Assembly: GCA_047967505.1 (NCBI GenBank)
Contig: CM106541.1
Origin: Dipteris shenzhenensis
Taxonomy: Eukaryota > Polypodiophyta > Polypodiopsida > Gleicheniales
Direction: 5' to 3' (one strand)
Length of the DNA stretch: 64,000 bases
The notes below the pieces were generated by a model that ran no database searches, was not told the DNA's origin, and saw nothing but the letters and a program-made list of their open reading frames with translations. A program made the position numbers and the translations under genes. Positions 1-10,199 of this stretch are shown piece by piece (within the stretch, counting starts at the first letter, position 1; each line of letters starts with the position of its first letter).

Positions 1-985
1 CATGGAATGAAGCACCAGAATCCAAAATCCAATCCTGGGAATATGCATCATCTGAAGTGGTAAGCAACTCTGCAGATAAACTAGACATGAAGAGAACATC
101 ATTGTCACTATCATGTGTGACTGCATTGATCTCCTCGATCTTCACTTTTCCTTTGTCCTCCCTTGGACTCTCTTCCTTTTGATTTGCACCCCAATTTGCA
201 TTCTTTTTCTTATCCCTTTGCTCTCTTTTTAGCTTGTAGCAATCCTTTTTCATATGGCCCTTCTTGCCACAGTGGTAACACTCAATGTTCCGTGCCCTGG
301 ATTTGCTACGTGACTTCCCTCTTTCTTGGGACTTCCCCCTGAACTGTGATCTGCCCCTTTGCACATTTAAGGCTGCATCCTGCTTGTTGCCATCCATAGA
401 CTTCCGTCTAATCTCCTCGGCCAACAAGCTACCCACAACATCATCAAATTTCAGTACTCCACCAGGTGCAGAGTTACTGACAGCTGTACGGAAGGTATCC
501 CATGAGGATGGCAATGAACATAAGAGAAATATTGCCTTAGTCTCCACATCAAAATTCATCTTCTGAGCCTGAAGCTGGCTGAAAATAATATTGAATTCAT
601 TCAAGTGAGAAGCAATGGAGACCCCTTCCTTCATCTGCAGCAGCTCAGACAACCTCTTCATGAGGTAAACTTTATTAGAGGCAGTTTCCTTCTCATAAGT
701 GGCACACAGTTTCTTCCACAAATCTTCCGTAGTCTGCTCATTTACTACTGTGAAATAAACTGACTCTGCAAGATGAAGTCTAATAGTAGACTTTGCTAAT
801 GCATCCAACTCATTCCAATCAGCCTCAGACATATTTGCAGGCTTAGCTTCAATCCCTGCCAAGGGTTTAATCTGCTTCTTTTGAATAAGCACATCCCTTA
901 TTTGTTCTTTCCACAAAGAAAAGTTTGTCCCATCAAACTTTTTAATGCTGAAAAACTCCTTTTCAGACATGGAAGAGGATGCCAT
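1..985 (-). CDS. gag-pol: copia Gag (capsid + zinc knuckle) and start of protease, partial
   Basis: The ATG at 985-983 opens a frame beginning MASSSMSEKEFF that stays open to the window edge (328 codons). The N-terminal two thirds has the usual copia gag pattern: KFDGTNFSLWK near residue 17, then a UBN2-type region with LWKKLCATYEK and YLMKRLSELLQMK. A basic RS-rich stretch follows, then a CCHC zinc knuckle, CYHCGKKGHMKKDC, encoded near 286-245. The frame continues through an acidic linker into WILDSGASFH at about 30-1, the catalytic aspartate of the retroviral-type protease. Gag packages the element RNA in the cytoplasm and the protease cuts the polyprotein. Integrase, reverse transcriptase and RNase H lie beyond the window. 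Identification rests on motif order and is firm. Confidence 0.94.
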   Translation of the reverse strand, partial: MASSSMSEKEFFSIKKFDGTNFSLWKEQIRDVLIQKKQIKPLAGIEAKPANMSEADWNELDALAKSTIRLHLAESVYFTVVNEQTTEDLWKKLCATYEKETASNKVYLMKRLSELLQMKEGVSIASHLNEFNIIFSQLQAQKMNFDVETKAIFLLCSLPSSWDTFRTAVSNSAPGGVLKFDDVVGSLLAEEIRRKSMDGNKQDAALNVQRGRSQFRGKSQERGKSRSKSRARNIECYHCGKKGHMKKDCYKLKREQRDKKKNANWGANQKEESPREDKGKVKIEEINAVTHDSDNDVLFMSSLSAELLTTSDDAYSQDWILDSGASFH

Positions 986-2410
986 GATGCGAATAAAGCA
1001 AAATCCCAAATGCTAGTGCCTGCAAGAGAGAATCACACCAAATACCAGGTGCACCCAAATGTGTATGCCACAATAGAGTGAAATATCACCAAAATTTAAA
1101 GCTCAAAGCATCAAAAGATGCATCTGACTCATGTGCATATACTATGCATTCATATGAGCAAATCTGGCCCAAAAGAAAATGCCAATAAGTGCCAAATGAC
1201 TCAAGCATAAACACCGTCCACTGGCATATGCATCAATAATATCTCATCCAAGAGAGCATAGCACTATCAATGCATCACCAGCAATGTGTCAAAGCTGTCG
1301 CTCAGCATAAGATAGCATCCATGTGCAAAGCATCCATAAAAAATAGCATCCCACAAGGCAATTTGGGCCTATCAGCGCATCCAATAAGGATCGCAATGCA
1401 TCCAAATGGCCTGTAAATCATCCATTGCAACCCAATGCATACCACGAATGAGCGCACACTGCTCAAACTAACTGCAACCAGAGTGATCTACATAAGGTAT
1501 GCTCAAGAAATCATAGTCCCACGGTAATGAGCGCTACTGAAAATAGAACCTGAGATGCTTTAAAACATGGGCGCCATTGCATAATCGGACTCAGCAAGAA
1601 AATCTGCAAATATCTCTCTTCTGCCAGAACTCCAAAATCCCAACTGATGAGTGAGAAATGGGAGTCAACACTTATCCAGTGCCATGTGGCATAAATCTAA
1701 GGTTTGAAAACCTTAGTATGAAAAATGCATAACAGAGAGACGAAATCGAATACACAGAGATTTATAACTCTGAAAATCCTCCACCGAATCATGCAAGAAC
1801 TGATAGGTAGGGGTTTTTGGGCGTCCGGAACGCAATGGGATAGACGGTTTTGGAAACCGTGGTCTCAATCACTGGGTCCAACACACGGACTGAAAAACGT
1901 TTTTTGAAACAGAGCTGTTTGTAAGCTCCACCGGAGTGCGAATGATGAGCAACATAGAAGTTTTAGGACCTCTTGAGTCCACCAGATCTGACAGATCTGC
2001 AAATGGTTGCTCCAAACTTGAGTTCCAACACCCGGGCAAAAAACGCAGGAACTGACACAGTGAGTCAGAAATCCAATGAAATGATCCCGAATTCAAGAAT
2101 AAAGGTGTTTCCAGGCTCCTGAAGTAATGTGGACACCAAAAGCAAGCAATAGTTGCCTCTACAAGTTAATACGGAGTCTCTGTCATCGAACGGAATAGGA
2201 AAAAGCTCAAAAAATGACTTTTTCTTTGAAAGCTCTTAACAGGCTCTCAAAAGCACTTCACAAAGCCAAAGTGCCTTTTCCAAAGGTTTCTCCAAAGTCT
2301 CTGCACACTCGGATGTAAGTAAAGTCACCCACAAAGCTTTCCACAGAGCTTCTCCTTCCTCCCACAGAGCTGCTGAGCTTCCAAGCATTCACGCACGCTC
2401 AGCTAGATCA
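986..2410 (-). other. copia untranslated leader between primer site and gag
   Basis: About 1.4 kb on the minus strand between the primer-binding site and the gag ATG. The short reading frames here start or stop at random and resemble nothing known. It is unusually long for a copia leader, so it could contain a decayed extra reading frame or packaging signals, but I see no supporting motif. Confidence 0.5.
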
Positions 2411-2427
2411 CCCGGGCTCTAATACTA
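2411..2427 (-). promoter_or_regulatory. primer-binding site (initiator-Met tRNA type)
   Basis: On the minus strand TAGTATTAGAGCCCGGG follows the end of the LTR. It resembles the common plant copia primer site TGGTATCAGAGC, which pairs with the 3' end of initiator methionine tRNA, with two differences in the first 12 bases. Its position, three bases after the LTR ends, fixes that LTR end. Confidence 0.8.
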
Positions 2428-2429
2428 GT

Positions 2430-2730
2430 TGAGAGTGCTCACAACGGAAGCAAGAACAGAAGAAGGAGAGAGAGAGACAGAGAGCCACACAAGTTTGGTG
2501 GGTGCAGAACCACCCTAATCTTCTTTTTCATTCATTTATATATGTGTTTGAGTATTGTACATAACTGGAGTTAAGGCACAGTGACCTTTAACCCCACAGC
2601 GCGATATCTTAGAGTGGGTGTGAGCACTATTTCCATGCCTATGCACACTTTTGGAGGCATTGACGAAAGAAATTGCACTATTCTTCCTCAATAATATGCT
2701 ACTTGTCTTTGACAGATGGCCAGCCACAAC
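2430..2730 (-). repeat. 5' LTR of the copia element (about 301 bp)
   Basis: On the minus strand the LTR would start TGTTGTGGCTGG (2730) and end CACTCTCA (2430), giving the TG...CA ends of LTRs. The inner end is set by the primer site; the outer end is chosen from TGTTG and is less certain, because the partner LTR is outside the window. Confidence 0.7.
2533..2542 (-). promoter_or_regulatory. candidate TATA box in LTR
   Basis: TATATAAATG on the minus strand, roughly 190 bases into the LTR, is the only good TATA-like element there. It would place the transcription start in the second half of the LTR, as expected for the U3/R boundary. Confidence 0.45.
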
Positions 2731-3984
2731 ATTAGCAATGTTGCAGCTTCATACACTTCAAGAATGTTACAAGGCCTAGATGAGGCATTCAGCTTACCGT
2801 CTACCTTTATTACGGATCATATGGAGGGTATGTTCAACTTAGAACTCTTGTGCACATGGAGATTAATTAACATTTTGAGCATAGAATTTTGTATTCATGA
2901 GCTTCATACTCTTTCTTTAATTGCAAGCTTATCAGTTGATGATGTCTCATTCGAATAATGGAGCAATGTATTCAGACCGCCATACAAAGACGATTGCACC
3001 CATCACTACACCAACATGATGTGCACTCCTTGTCTATTGCCCACACTTGTGGTGTTCCTACATGTGCCTGGATTGTCTCATGTCCTGATTCACCTCATCT
3101 CCAACAACCCCATCTTTCACAACCCTACATTGTCCCATGTTATTATTCTCCCCATGCTTAGCAGTCCCTTTCCTCACCTATTACCTCATCTGTGCCTTTC
3201 CATTTGTCGACTCTCGAGCCACTTTCTCTTGGGTTCTAAGCTCCCCTTTATCATGAGACTCTGCCACTACTTGTCTATACTCAATTTTTGCCTGCCACCT
3301 TTGATAGCACACCACTTCAAGCATCATCCACAGTGCCCTTCCTCAGGGTGACTTCACCAGTGACCTTATGTTCTCTTCTATCTCCATCACATGTGACTAT
3401 GACCTTTGACAGGACTCCTATGTACCCATCACTATCCACACATCTTGCATTGTCACCATCTCCCATGTCAGCTTTCTTTGCATCTCCTTTGGTCCTACGA
3501 TCTACCATGCCCCTATCATATTTAGGGGCCGCAATAGATGTAGCACATGGTAGACAAGGACAAGTTAGGGGATGGGCATCACGGTACTCACCACCATAGA
3601 TGAGAGCATGTGTAGCACACCAACCATAGTCTTCAATTCAGGACATGGACACATCAGTTGCAGGTTCTCTTGGCCATGTTTGATTGGCATATGGGTGCTA
3701 GCTTATTATGGACTTCATTGCTATGATGTATTATCCTTGGTCATTCAATAGTTGGCCTACTTAAAAACATTTGAGGAGTTTTATATTTTTTTTCTTCTCT
3801 TCTTATATGTTCCAATTCCAATGCGCATTTTTTATGGTACTACCTAACATACATGTATTTGTAGTACCTAACATACAAATATTTATACATATGTGATTAA
3901 GAGAGTATAAGCAATGTGTGAATAAGGTGTGATCACGCTTACATGAATACATAGGGTGCTCTTATGAATACATGCACATACAAA
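2731..3984. other. flank of copia element, no recognised gene
   Basis: This stretch has short open frames rich in Ser, Pro, His and Leu (for example 3288-3599 on plus), but none is continuous, bounded by splice sites or similar to a family I know. 3780-4000 is AT-rich with repeated ATACATATG-like strings. It may be an eroded gene or transposon interior. I annotate no gene. Confidence 0.5.
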
Positions 3985-4851
3985 TGATTGCATATAAAAG
4001 CGTCACTATATAGCGATGAAACAGTGCCAAGAGTCGCTATATAGCAACGGAACAGAGCAAAAAGTTGCTATATAGTGACGGTTCAGGGAACTTATTGTTA
4101 GAAGAGAGAAAAGAAGCTCATGGGTGGCTATTTTTTGGATCTTAATAGATTTTCCTTGCAACTCATGTTGTGATTTTGAAAGTGTGCAAATCGAAGGGAC
4201 GAGTGGAAGCTCGTCAGATGATGCGCCAATGCTTGGGAGCATAGAGTGGCTTATGAAGAGGTTGTATTGTCATTGCACTCATTGCAACTGAGAAGTACAA
4301 CATCAACGTCATAGTATCATGCGCTAGTTGTCGATGTATGGGGAGGAGCCCGAACCAGTGCCCACTGTTGGTATTGCACGTGGTGATGGGTTATTGGTAA
4401 GTCAATGCTATTTGAGTTCATGGTTAATATGGGATACCATTATGACATGAAACCTTGAGACAAGATCTTGTATTTACATGAAATCTTGATACAGGATGAG
4501 GAGGGTGATGAGGGTGTGCATTTACCTTCACACTTTGAGCAAGACTATAGTCTCCCAGATGATAACGAGGGTATGGTGGACATGATGGATTCTATTTTTA
4601 GGGGCACCACATCGCATGTACACGTGATGTCAGAGTTTGAGGTCAAAATGCGAGAGTTGCAATCAACACAGTTGTATGAGGGTGCTAGGATGTCTAAACT
4701 ATGGCTTGTCTCTCAATCTTGAATCTACAAGCAAAGTATGGGTGGTCAGATACAAGTGTCTCGGCCTTAATGAGGTTAGCTTTTGCATTAATTTGACTCA
4801 TTATTTGGATATTGTTTGTTTTGAGAATCATCATTATTCAAAGCCTTTGTA

Positions 4852-5010
4852 TCCCCACTTTTTCTCTCTTTTATCCCCACTTTTTCTCTTCACTTTCTCT
4901 CTTTTTCTCTCTTATCTCCTCTCTTTTTCTCTTATCTCCTCTCTTTTCTCCTTTTTCTCCTCTCTTTTTCCCTCTCTTTCCTCCTCTCTTTTCTCCTCTC
5001 TTTCCTCCCA
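4852..5010 (+). repeat. pyrimidine tract (CTCTTTT-rich)
   Basis: A low-complexity CT-rich run of short TTTCTCTC/CTCCTCTCTTTT repeats lies in what corresponds to an intron of the transposase in element A. It makes long, meaningless reading frames on both strands. Confidence 0.85.
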
Positions 5011-5107
5011 TGTGAAGCTTCAATAGCCTACTATTGAGCAAACAGATACAGACTTTTGTCACTCTAATTTAAAGAATGCAGGAGTCTGTAAATGTTTGCT
5101 CAATGTT

Positions 5108-5487
5108 AGGTTCTAAGATTCTAAGCCTGCTCAATATCTTACAAGGATTCTACGCTGTAGGATTAGTGTACCAAATCATCATTATTCGAAGCCTATGTAT
5201 GTTTGAATTGTGATAGGTTGCTCCTGAAGATGTTGCTTATGCCAAATACCATGCCCGCATCAAGAGGTGAAGCAAAGAAGATGCTAACAATGATGTCAGG
5301 TTCTAAGATTCTAAGCTTGCTCAATATCTTACAAGGATTCTACACTGTAGGATTAGTGTACCAATTAATCATCATTATTCGAAGCCTATGTATGTTTGAA
5401 TTGTGATAGGTTGCTCCAGAAGATGTTACTCGCGCCAAATACCATGCCCGCATCAAGAGATGAAGCAACGAAGATGCTAACAACGGT
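5108..5487 (+). repeat. 190-bp tandem duplication inside element C
   Basis: The segment from AGGTTCTAAGATTCTAAG at 5108 recurs at 5298 with the same order of landmarks (GGATTCTAC, GATTAGTGTACCAA, TTGAATTGTGATAGGTTGCTCC). The copies differ at about a dozen bases, so the duplication is not recent. It repeats the 5' end of the exon containing MPASR. Confidence 0.85.
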
Positions 5488-7424
5488 GGGTATGGATTAT
5501 GATACCATCCATGCTTGCGGTAATGACTGTATTTTCTTTCGTTATGAGCATGGAGATTTGACTAGTTGTCCGAAGTGTGGGAAACAATGATATAGAGATG
5601 ACTTGCAGGGTGAGCAGATACCGATATTAAAGGTCTTGAGACTTTCCTGTCATTGCAAGAATACAACACATGTTCCGATGCAAATCCATAGTGGAGTTGA
5701 TGACATGACATTGAGGATTCCCGCAGATTGTGTAGCTTGGAAGCACATAGGAAATTAGTGTCCGGACTTTGCAAGGGAGCCACGCAACTTACATCTTGGG
5801 CTCGCCATGGATGGCGTGAATCCTTTCGGGTTACGCTCGACATCTTGGTCGACGTGGCCCATAGTCTTGGTGAATTACAATATCCCACCATGGCTAATAA
5901 TAAAGAACACATGCTTGCACTACTTGTGCCAGGGAAGTACAAGGCTAAAAATATGGACATGTACATGGCACCTTTGATAGAGGAGTTACAGATCTTATGG
6001 AGAGGAGTGCAGGTCTTTGATATTTCTAGAGCTCCTAGACATACCAATGATATTTTGGTCAGGGGTATCTTGATGTGGACCATGCATGACCACCCAGGAT
6101 ATGGAGAGTGTGCAGGTACGTGCAGGTTGTGTCTTTACATGTATAATATAGGATTATGCTTTTATGACTCTTTCACATGCATGTCTTATACTAATACATT
6201 CATGCATGCATGCAGGACTTGTTACAAGTGGGTACCATGCTTGTCCTGTTTGTGGACCGGGTTTGAGATCGCTTGCATGATACTCCAAACATATGAGGAA
6301 AAATGTTTGTGAAGGTCATGCTCGATACCTTTCGCTAGACCATCTCGCGCATGGAGGTCAGCTTGATCCACCACCACCATGTTTGAAGACAAGTGACTAA
6401 ATTCAGGCTTGGAGGGAAAATGGAGAGGAACCTCCTCCTAGTATGAAGAGGTTATCGATCTTTCACGAGCTTCCTGATTGGGGTTAGTTACAAATCGATC
6501 ATCTCTTGGATCCCATGTATATCTTCAAGAATGTAGGGCCTACTATTTGGGCACACTTGGTTGGTTCCAAAGACTCGAGAGGAGTGCGAGAAGACTTGCA
6601 TGCTATGAATAGGATGTCTTGTTTGTGGCCCCAAGTGCATGCTTCGGGAAAATTTATCCTCCTGAAAGCAACATGGATCGTCTCTACAAGAGAGGAGGCA
6701 GTGGTCAAGGTGGACATTGTCTCTTTTCAAACACCCACATGGTACATGCGTTGCTTGAAAGGAGCATTTTCAAAGGACAATAAGCTTAGTGGGTTCAAGT
6801 CCCATGATTGGCACAAGGTCGTATAGGTATTCTAAGCTGTAGGATTAGTGTACCAATAATCATGATGCGTTAGTGTAATTATGATTATGTTATATTGTTG
6901 GCATGACTTCTTTGTTGCTTTGATAGTTCATCCTCCCAACTATAATAAAAGGGTGCTTACAAGAAGATGTTAGAAATGTTATATTCAAGATCAGTGGTAT
7001 TGTGAGGTATGCTTACTATCAAATCGCATTCATTGCATTTTCTTCAAACTAAACTGAATAATCTGTAGAGTGATTATGAATATATCTCACATGGGCATGT
7101 GAAATAGGTGGATATCTCAAAAAGAGATCTCCATATCGAGCATCGAGAAGGTTAGGGTGGAATCCATCGAAGCCGTATGCTTGCTTGAGAAGCACTTTCC
7201 CTCAACATTTTGACAACTCAAGTGCACTTGCTTGTGCACATAGTTGATGAGGTGGCCATTGCAGGTACCGGTGGATGTTTTTTCTCGAGCGGTATATGAA
7301 AACTTTGAAGGGATTTGTAAGACAAAGAGCAAGACCAGAAGCAAGCATGGCAGAGGGATGGCTTGTGCAAGAGTCATTAGTATATATCACGGAGTTTCTT
7401 GCATCCAAGGAACCCGATATGCCA

Positions 7425-7549
7425 ATAGTGACAAGATATTGTCCTATCTTGTGAGACCATGCTCTAGGTGCCTGCTTCAAGCTGTACAAGGCTTTACCAT
7501 GTCTAACAATGCCGTGTACTCTACTACAAGATAGAACGTGGATAGGCAT
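7425..7549 (-). pseudogene. copia reverse transcriptase fragment
   Basis: Minus-strand translation gives HGKALYSLKQAPRAWSHKIG, the conserved Ty1/copia reverse-transcriptase block (usually KALYGLKQAPRAWY). Only about 40 codons remain. The fragment joins directly to antisense transposase sequence, so the longer open frame there is a chimera of junk and not a gene. It is probably the product of an end-joining event. Confidence 0.8.
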
Positions 7550-7938
7550 CTCAATATGTCTCTCTTGGAGGGAAACATGTTGCTGAACGCATTGTTCTCT
7601 TGCATGGTGTGTAGTTGTACGGGTAGTGTGGCCATTGCTAACTACTGTTGCGGAGCACCAGGTTCTGGTAGCACCCAGCTGCTGCAGCCACGAGAGTTCT
7701 ATGGTTGGCCTAGGCGTGCATTTTTCTTAATTGTGCTGTGGGGAAAACGGTCAGCTAGTAGCCAGATGCGACGGTTCCGCATGGTTGCGAGACTCGGCGC
7801 TGCCAAGCATGAAGGAACAATAGAACGCAAATGAAGGAGAGACGAGCATCGAAGCTTCGTGCGTTTTTTTGTATGTACAACTTTCCTTCTTATTTATTCA
7901 AAAGAGAAACTTGAAAAGCTTGTGGTTGCCAGGGCGAA
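7550..7938. other. no gene recognised
   Basis: GC-richer than the flanking transposons. It contains short open frames with no recognisable motif. It may be the 3' part or downstream flank of the unidentified minus-strand gene whose exon ends at 7939. Confidence 0.4.
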
Positions 7939-8190
7939 CTATACAATCCCATGGGCGAAATGAACAGTGTGCGCTTTTTTCTTGGTTTTAGCTGCCGCGG
8001 ACGCTACACAGTCGCTTTGAAAGCGCTGACAAACTGTGCATTGTTCTGTGTTAGTAGAGAACCCCAGTGGCCCTTTTGCTACAGCCGCGACAGTGTCTAG
8101 CATGTCTTGCACGTTCCATGTCTGAAAGATTGCGTCATCGATGGCGACGGCCTCCGGCCTTCAGTGCCCCTTCATCGAGTTCCATATCCA
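7939..8190 (-). CDS. unidentified coding exon, 3' end, cut by transposon
   Basis: The minus strand reads an open stretch of about 74 codons ending at TAG (7941-7939). It includes VAIDDAIFQTWNVQDML, then GPLGFSTNTEQ, TVCQRFQSDC and a basic tail KTKKKAHTVHF. Codon use looks coding and differs from the AT-rich transposon next to it. Upstream, a stop lies about 20 bases inside the border at 8190, so either an intron or decay intervenes. I do not recognise the family. The piece on the far side of the 11.3-kb insertion (19460 onwards, minus strand) probably belongs to the same gene. Confidence 0.4.
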
Positions 8191-8222
8191 CATTAGGAAA
8201 AAAGGGAGCTCATTTTGGGGCC
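8191..8222 (+). repeat. left terminal inverted repeat
   Basis: Starts CATTAGGAAAAAAGGGAGCT and ends CATTTTGGGGCC. It matches the reverse complement of 19428-19459 with three transitions in 32 bases. Similarity stops sharply after GGCC. Confidence 0.85.
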
Positions 8223-8681
8223 TTTTACGGTTTGGAAAAATAAGCTCTCAACCAATCAATAGAAGGCCAACGTAACATTGAAAATTCACGAAAATAAGAG
8301 AAAATAGAAAAAAGAAACAATACTTTATGTAAGTACAAGCGTGCTACATTAATGTGAAGATTGGTTTTTTATTCTCAGAAGATCTTTGGACAAGAAGATA
8401 GAATCTAAACTGACATTTTATCTGACAAGATCCTTCCCGCTTCCACCTTCCTTTAAACTTTCAAATGTTGTGCCGCCTTTCGTGCAAAAGGTCTACCATT
8501 CTACACCATTGCCTCATTGTGCAACAGCCTTTCTTTTCCAAAACTGCTCCCTTGATCCTATTTGGCGTAGAGTAAGATGTTTCTCGTCAACTGTCTGTCT
8601 GCCCACTTTCTCTTTCTTGAAACTTCAAATTGTTATCTTAGTTACATGACTTTGCTATTGTTACAGATTCAGAAAATCTCC

Positions 8682-10115
8682 ATGGTGAACCAAAACCACG
8701 GCCGTTCTTGTGGAAGACGCTCTGTGGATGATAATGCTACAAAGGCAGAATTATACCAAACATCCTTACCCCGTCGACCTGCTTCTTCTATTTCGTCGGT
8801 AGAGAATTCAAGTACACTCAAAACGGAAGGAACTTGGGAAAGGTTTAGTGTTTCGAAAGGAGCATGGGTGCTCATGCAACCTAGCAAAAGAAAAAGACCC
8901 CAGACAAAAAACATTTTCTTGGCGTCGTGGAAGGGAAGAGTACGAGATTTTAAAATCACCAAAGGGAAGATATCCGTGAAAGAAGTTTTGATTCAGCACG
9001 TGTACATGCATAAAGAACTTGTCTTGCGAGACTATCCAAAAAATCTTCCGCAACACAGGCCTAATTGTATATTTTTCTATTGTGGTTTTTTTCTTCATGA
9101 GGTGTATGGATTTTTAAAATGAATCTTTCTCTCTTAGCTTATTCTTGTGTTGTTTTATTTTAGATTTATATCCTTCATCGTATGAGACATGGCAAAACAT
9201 CGATTGTATTCTGGGATAGATAGATGTTCTGCATGGATCGATAGGAGAACAACAATACCAAGGTCAATGTGCAACAGAGCTAGCTCAATCGGGTATATTT
9301 TTTACTGATCATTTTTATCAGTTGCTGGACAAAGCTAACACACATGGTGTATTAATAAAACAAGACCTTCCGGCGTGGAATTCAGTGGATTGGCCTCACC
9401 CACATTCTAGTGTTACAGAGGCATATAGGGCGAAGCTTTTTACAGAAGTACAGAAAGCTCTGAGGCCCAATATTGCCACTAGGATAGTAAAAATTTCTTT
9501 GTGCATGCCTCTCACAGTTTTTGTGGACTTGTTTAATACCTTTCCAGTGAAGGTTTCAAAAACAATGTTCACAGTTAAAGCAACAAATTCAGCATGCATG
9601 CCACAAATTTTGGATAAAGGTTGGGATAAGAAGACATGTAGTTCAGTGTTTTGTGAGGTGGTCCAACCTTCTATGCAATTGAAGTACATGGTTGTATCAC
9701 AAAATTTTATTCTCTCTTTTTATTACAAGCGCAGTCGAATGCTAGGCACAAAGCTTGTCCCAATGGATCAAGATGAAGAGTCTTTTGGTGCAGAAAATAA
9801 ACTTATTGATATTAATGTTGTTGAGAATGGTGATGTGCTAGTCAATATCTCATTAAGAGAATGTTGCTCCCTAGCTCAATTGCGCAGTGACATTCTGTTT
9901 GAGACTGAAGGTTCTATCTCAAACGACTTTTTATTTATCTACAACAACAGAAAGGTACACCATCTGATTTATCCTAGTCTCATTAAGCATTGCTATTAGT
10001 TTAATATACCACTCTAATTCATATTGCTTTTTTGCAGTTACTCAAAAGAAGAGAGAGCTCAATAAAATGCAAAGACATCAAAAATTTAAAAATTGAGATA
10101 ACACAGACTCCATAA
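8682..10115 (+). pseudogene. unknown protein: BAH-like segment and C-terminal ubiquitin-like fold (family member 1)
   Basis: Three exons join with consistent phase: 8682-9066, 9164-9954 and 10038-10115 (TAA stop), 417 codons in all. The start is an ATG just after a splice acceptor (TTACAG), so there is probably a 5'UTR intron. Residues around 65-120 (WVLMQP..., SWKGRVRDFKITKGKISVKE, VYMHKEL) have the strand pattern of a BAH-type module, a weak assignment. The C-terminus (DINVVENGDVLVNISLRE to IYNNRK/LLKRRESSIKCKDI) looks like a ubiquitin-like beta-grasp domain. One in-frame TAG (9217-9219) interrupts exon 2 in a region that still aligns with the homologue at 24715 on both sides. It lies next to the left TIR, as does its homologue. 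BAH modules read histones; that role here is inference. Confidence 0.6.
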
Positions 10116-10199
10116 ACAAAGGTTTTGTATTCAATCAAGTAAGATTTTGTATAGAACTGTTTAGCTAAATATGTAGAACATATTTCTGACATCCATTTT

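Larger units (their letters stand above)
1..2730 (-). mobile_element. Ty1/copia LTR retrotransposon, 5' portion
   Basis: Read on the minus strand this is LTR (2730 to 2430), primer-binding site, a long leader (2410 to 986) and a gag-pol frame from 985 that runs off the window at base 1. The pol part begins with an aspartic protease motif (DSGAS) at about 10-25. Gag before protease in one frame, with a CCHC knuckle, is Ty1/copia order. The 3' part and second LTR are outside the window, so LTR identity and the target duplication cannot be checked. The gag frame has no stop over 328 codons, which suggests a fairly young copy. Confidence 0.93.
3985..7424 (+). pseudogene. element C: decayed tnp2-type (En/Spm) transposase
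   Basis: This is a rotten relative of the element A transposase, on the plus strand. It starts with degenerate copies of the 16-bp family-2 palindrome (about 3990-4082). Next comes exon-1-like coding with the CHCTHC knuckle (near 4265-4295), an acidic exon (4490-4775), the exon with MPASRDEATKMLTTVGMDYD (5411-6115), the Transposase_21 core with MDGVNPFGLRSTSWSTWP and LMWTMHDHPGYGECAG, then LDPMYIFKNVGPTIWAHL (6510-6560), and the DUF4218-like part up to the codons before 7424. In-frame stops, frameshifts and internal duplication show it is dead. The DUF4216 part and the transposon ends are missing. At 7424 it is cut off and joined to a copia fragment. Confidence 0.85.

Noticed and set aside
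2716-2958. 80-codon plus-strand frame starting MASHNISN.
   Set aside because: Its start overlaps the copia LTR on the other strand, so the first codons are LTR sequence; no family resemblance.
3016-3599. Ser/Pro-rich plus-strand frames.
   Set aside because: Overlapping frames of low-complexity sequence, no conserved motif or splice sites.
4637-5026. 129-codon frame with Phe/Ser/Leu repeats.
   Set aside because: Produced by the CT-rich tract in a former intron of element C.
7202-7549. 115-codon minus-strand frame containing an RT motif.
   Set aside because: Chimera of a short copia RT fragment and antisense transposase; not a gene.
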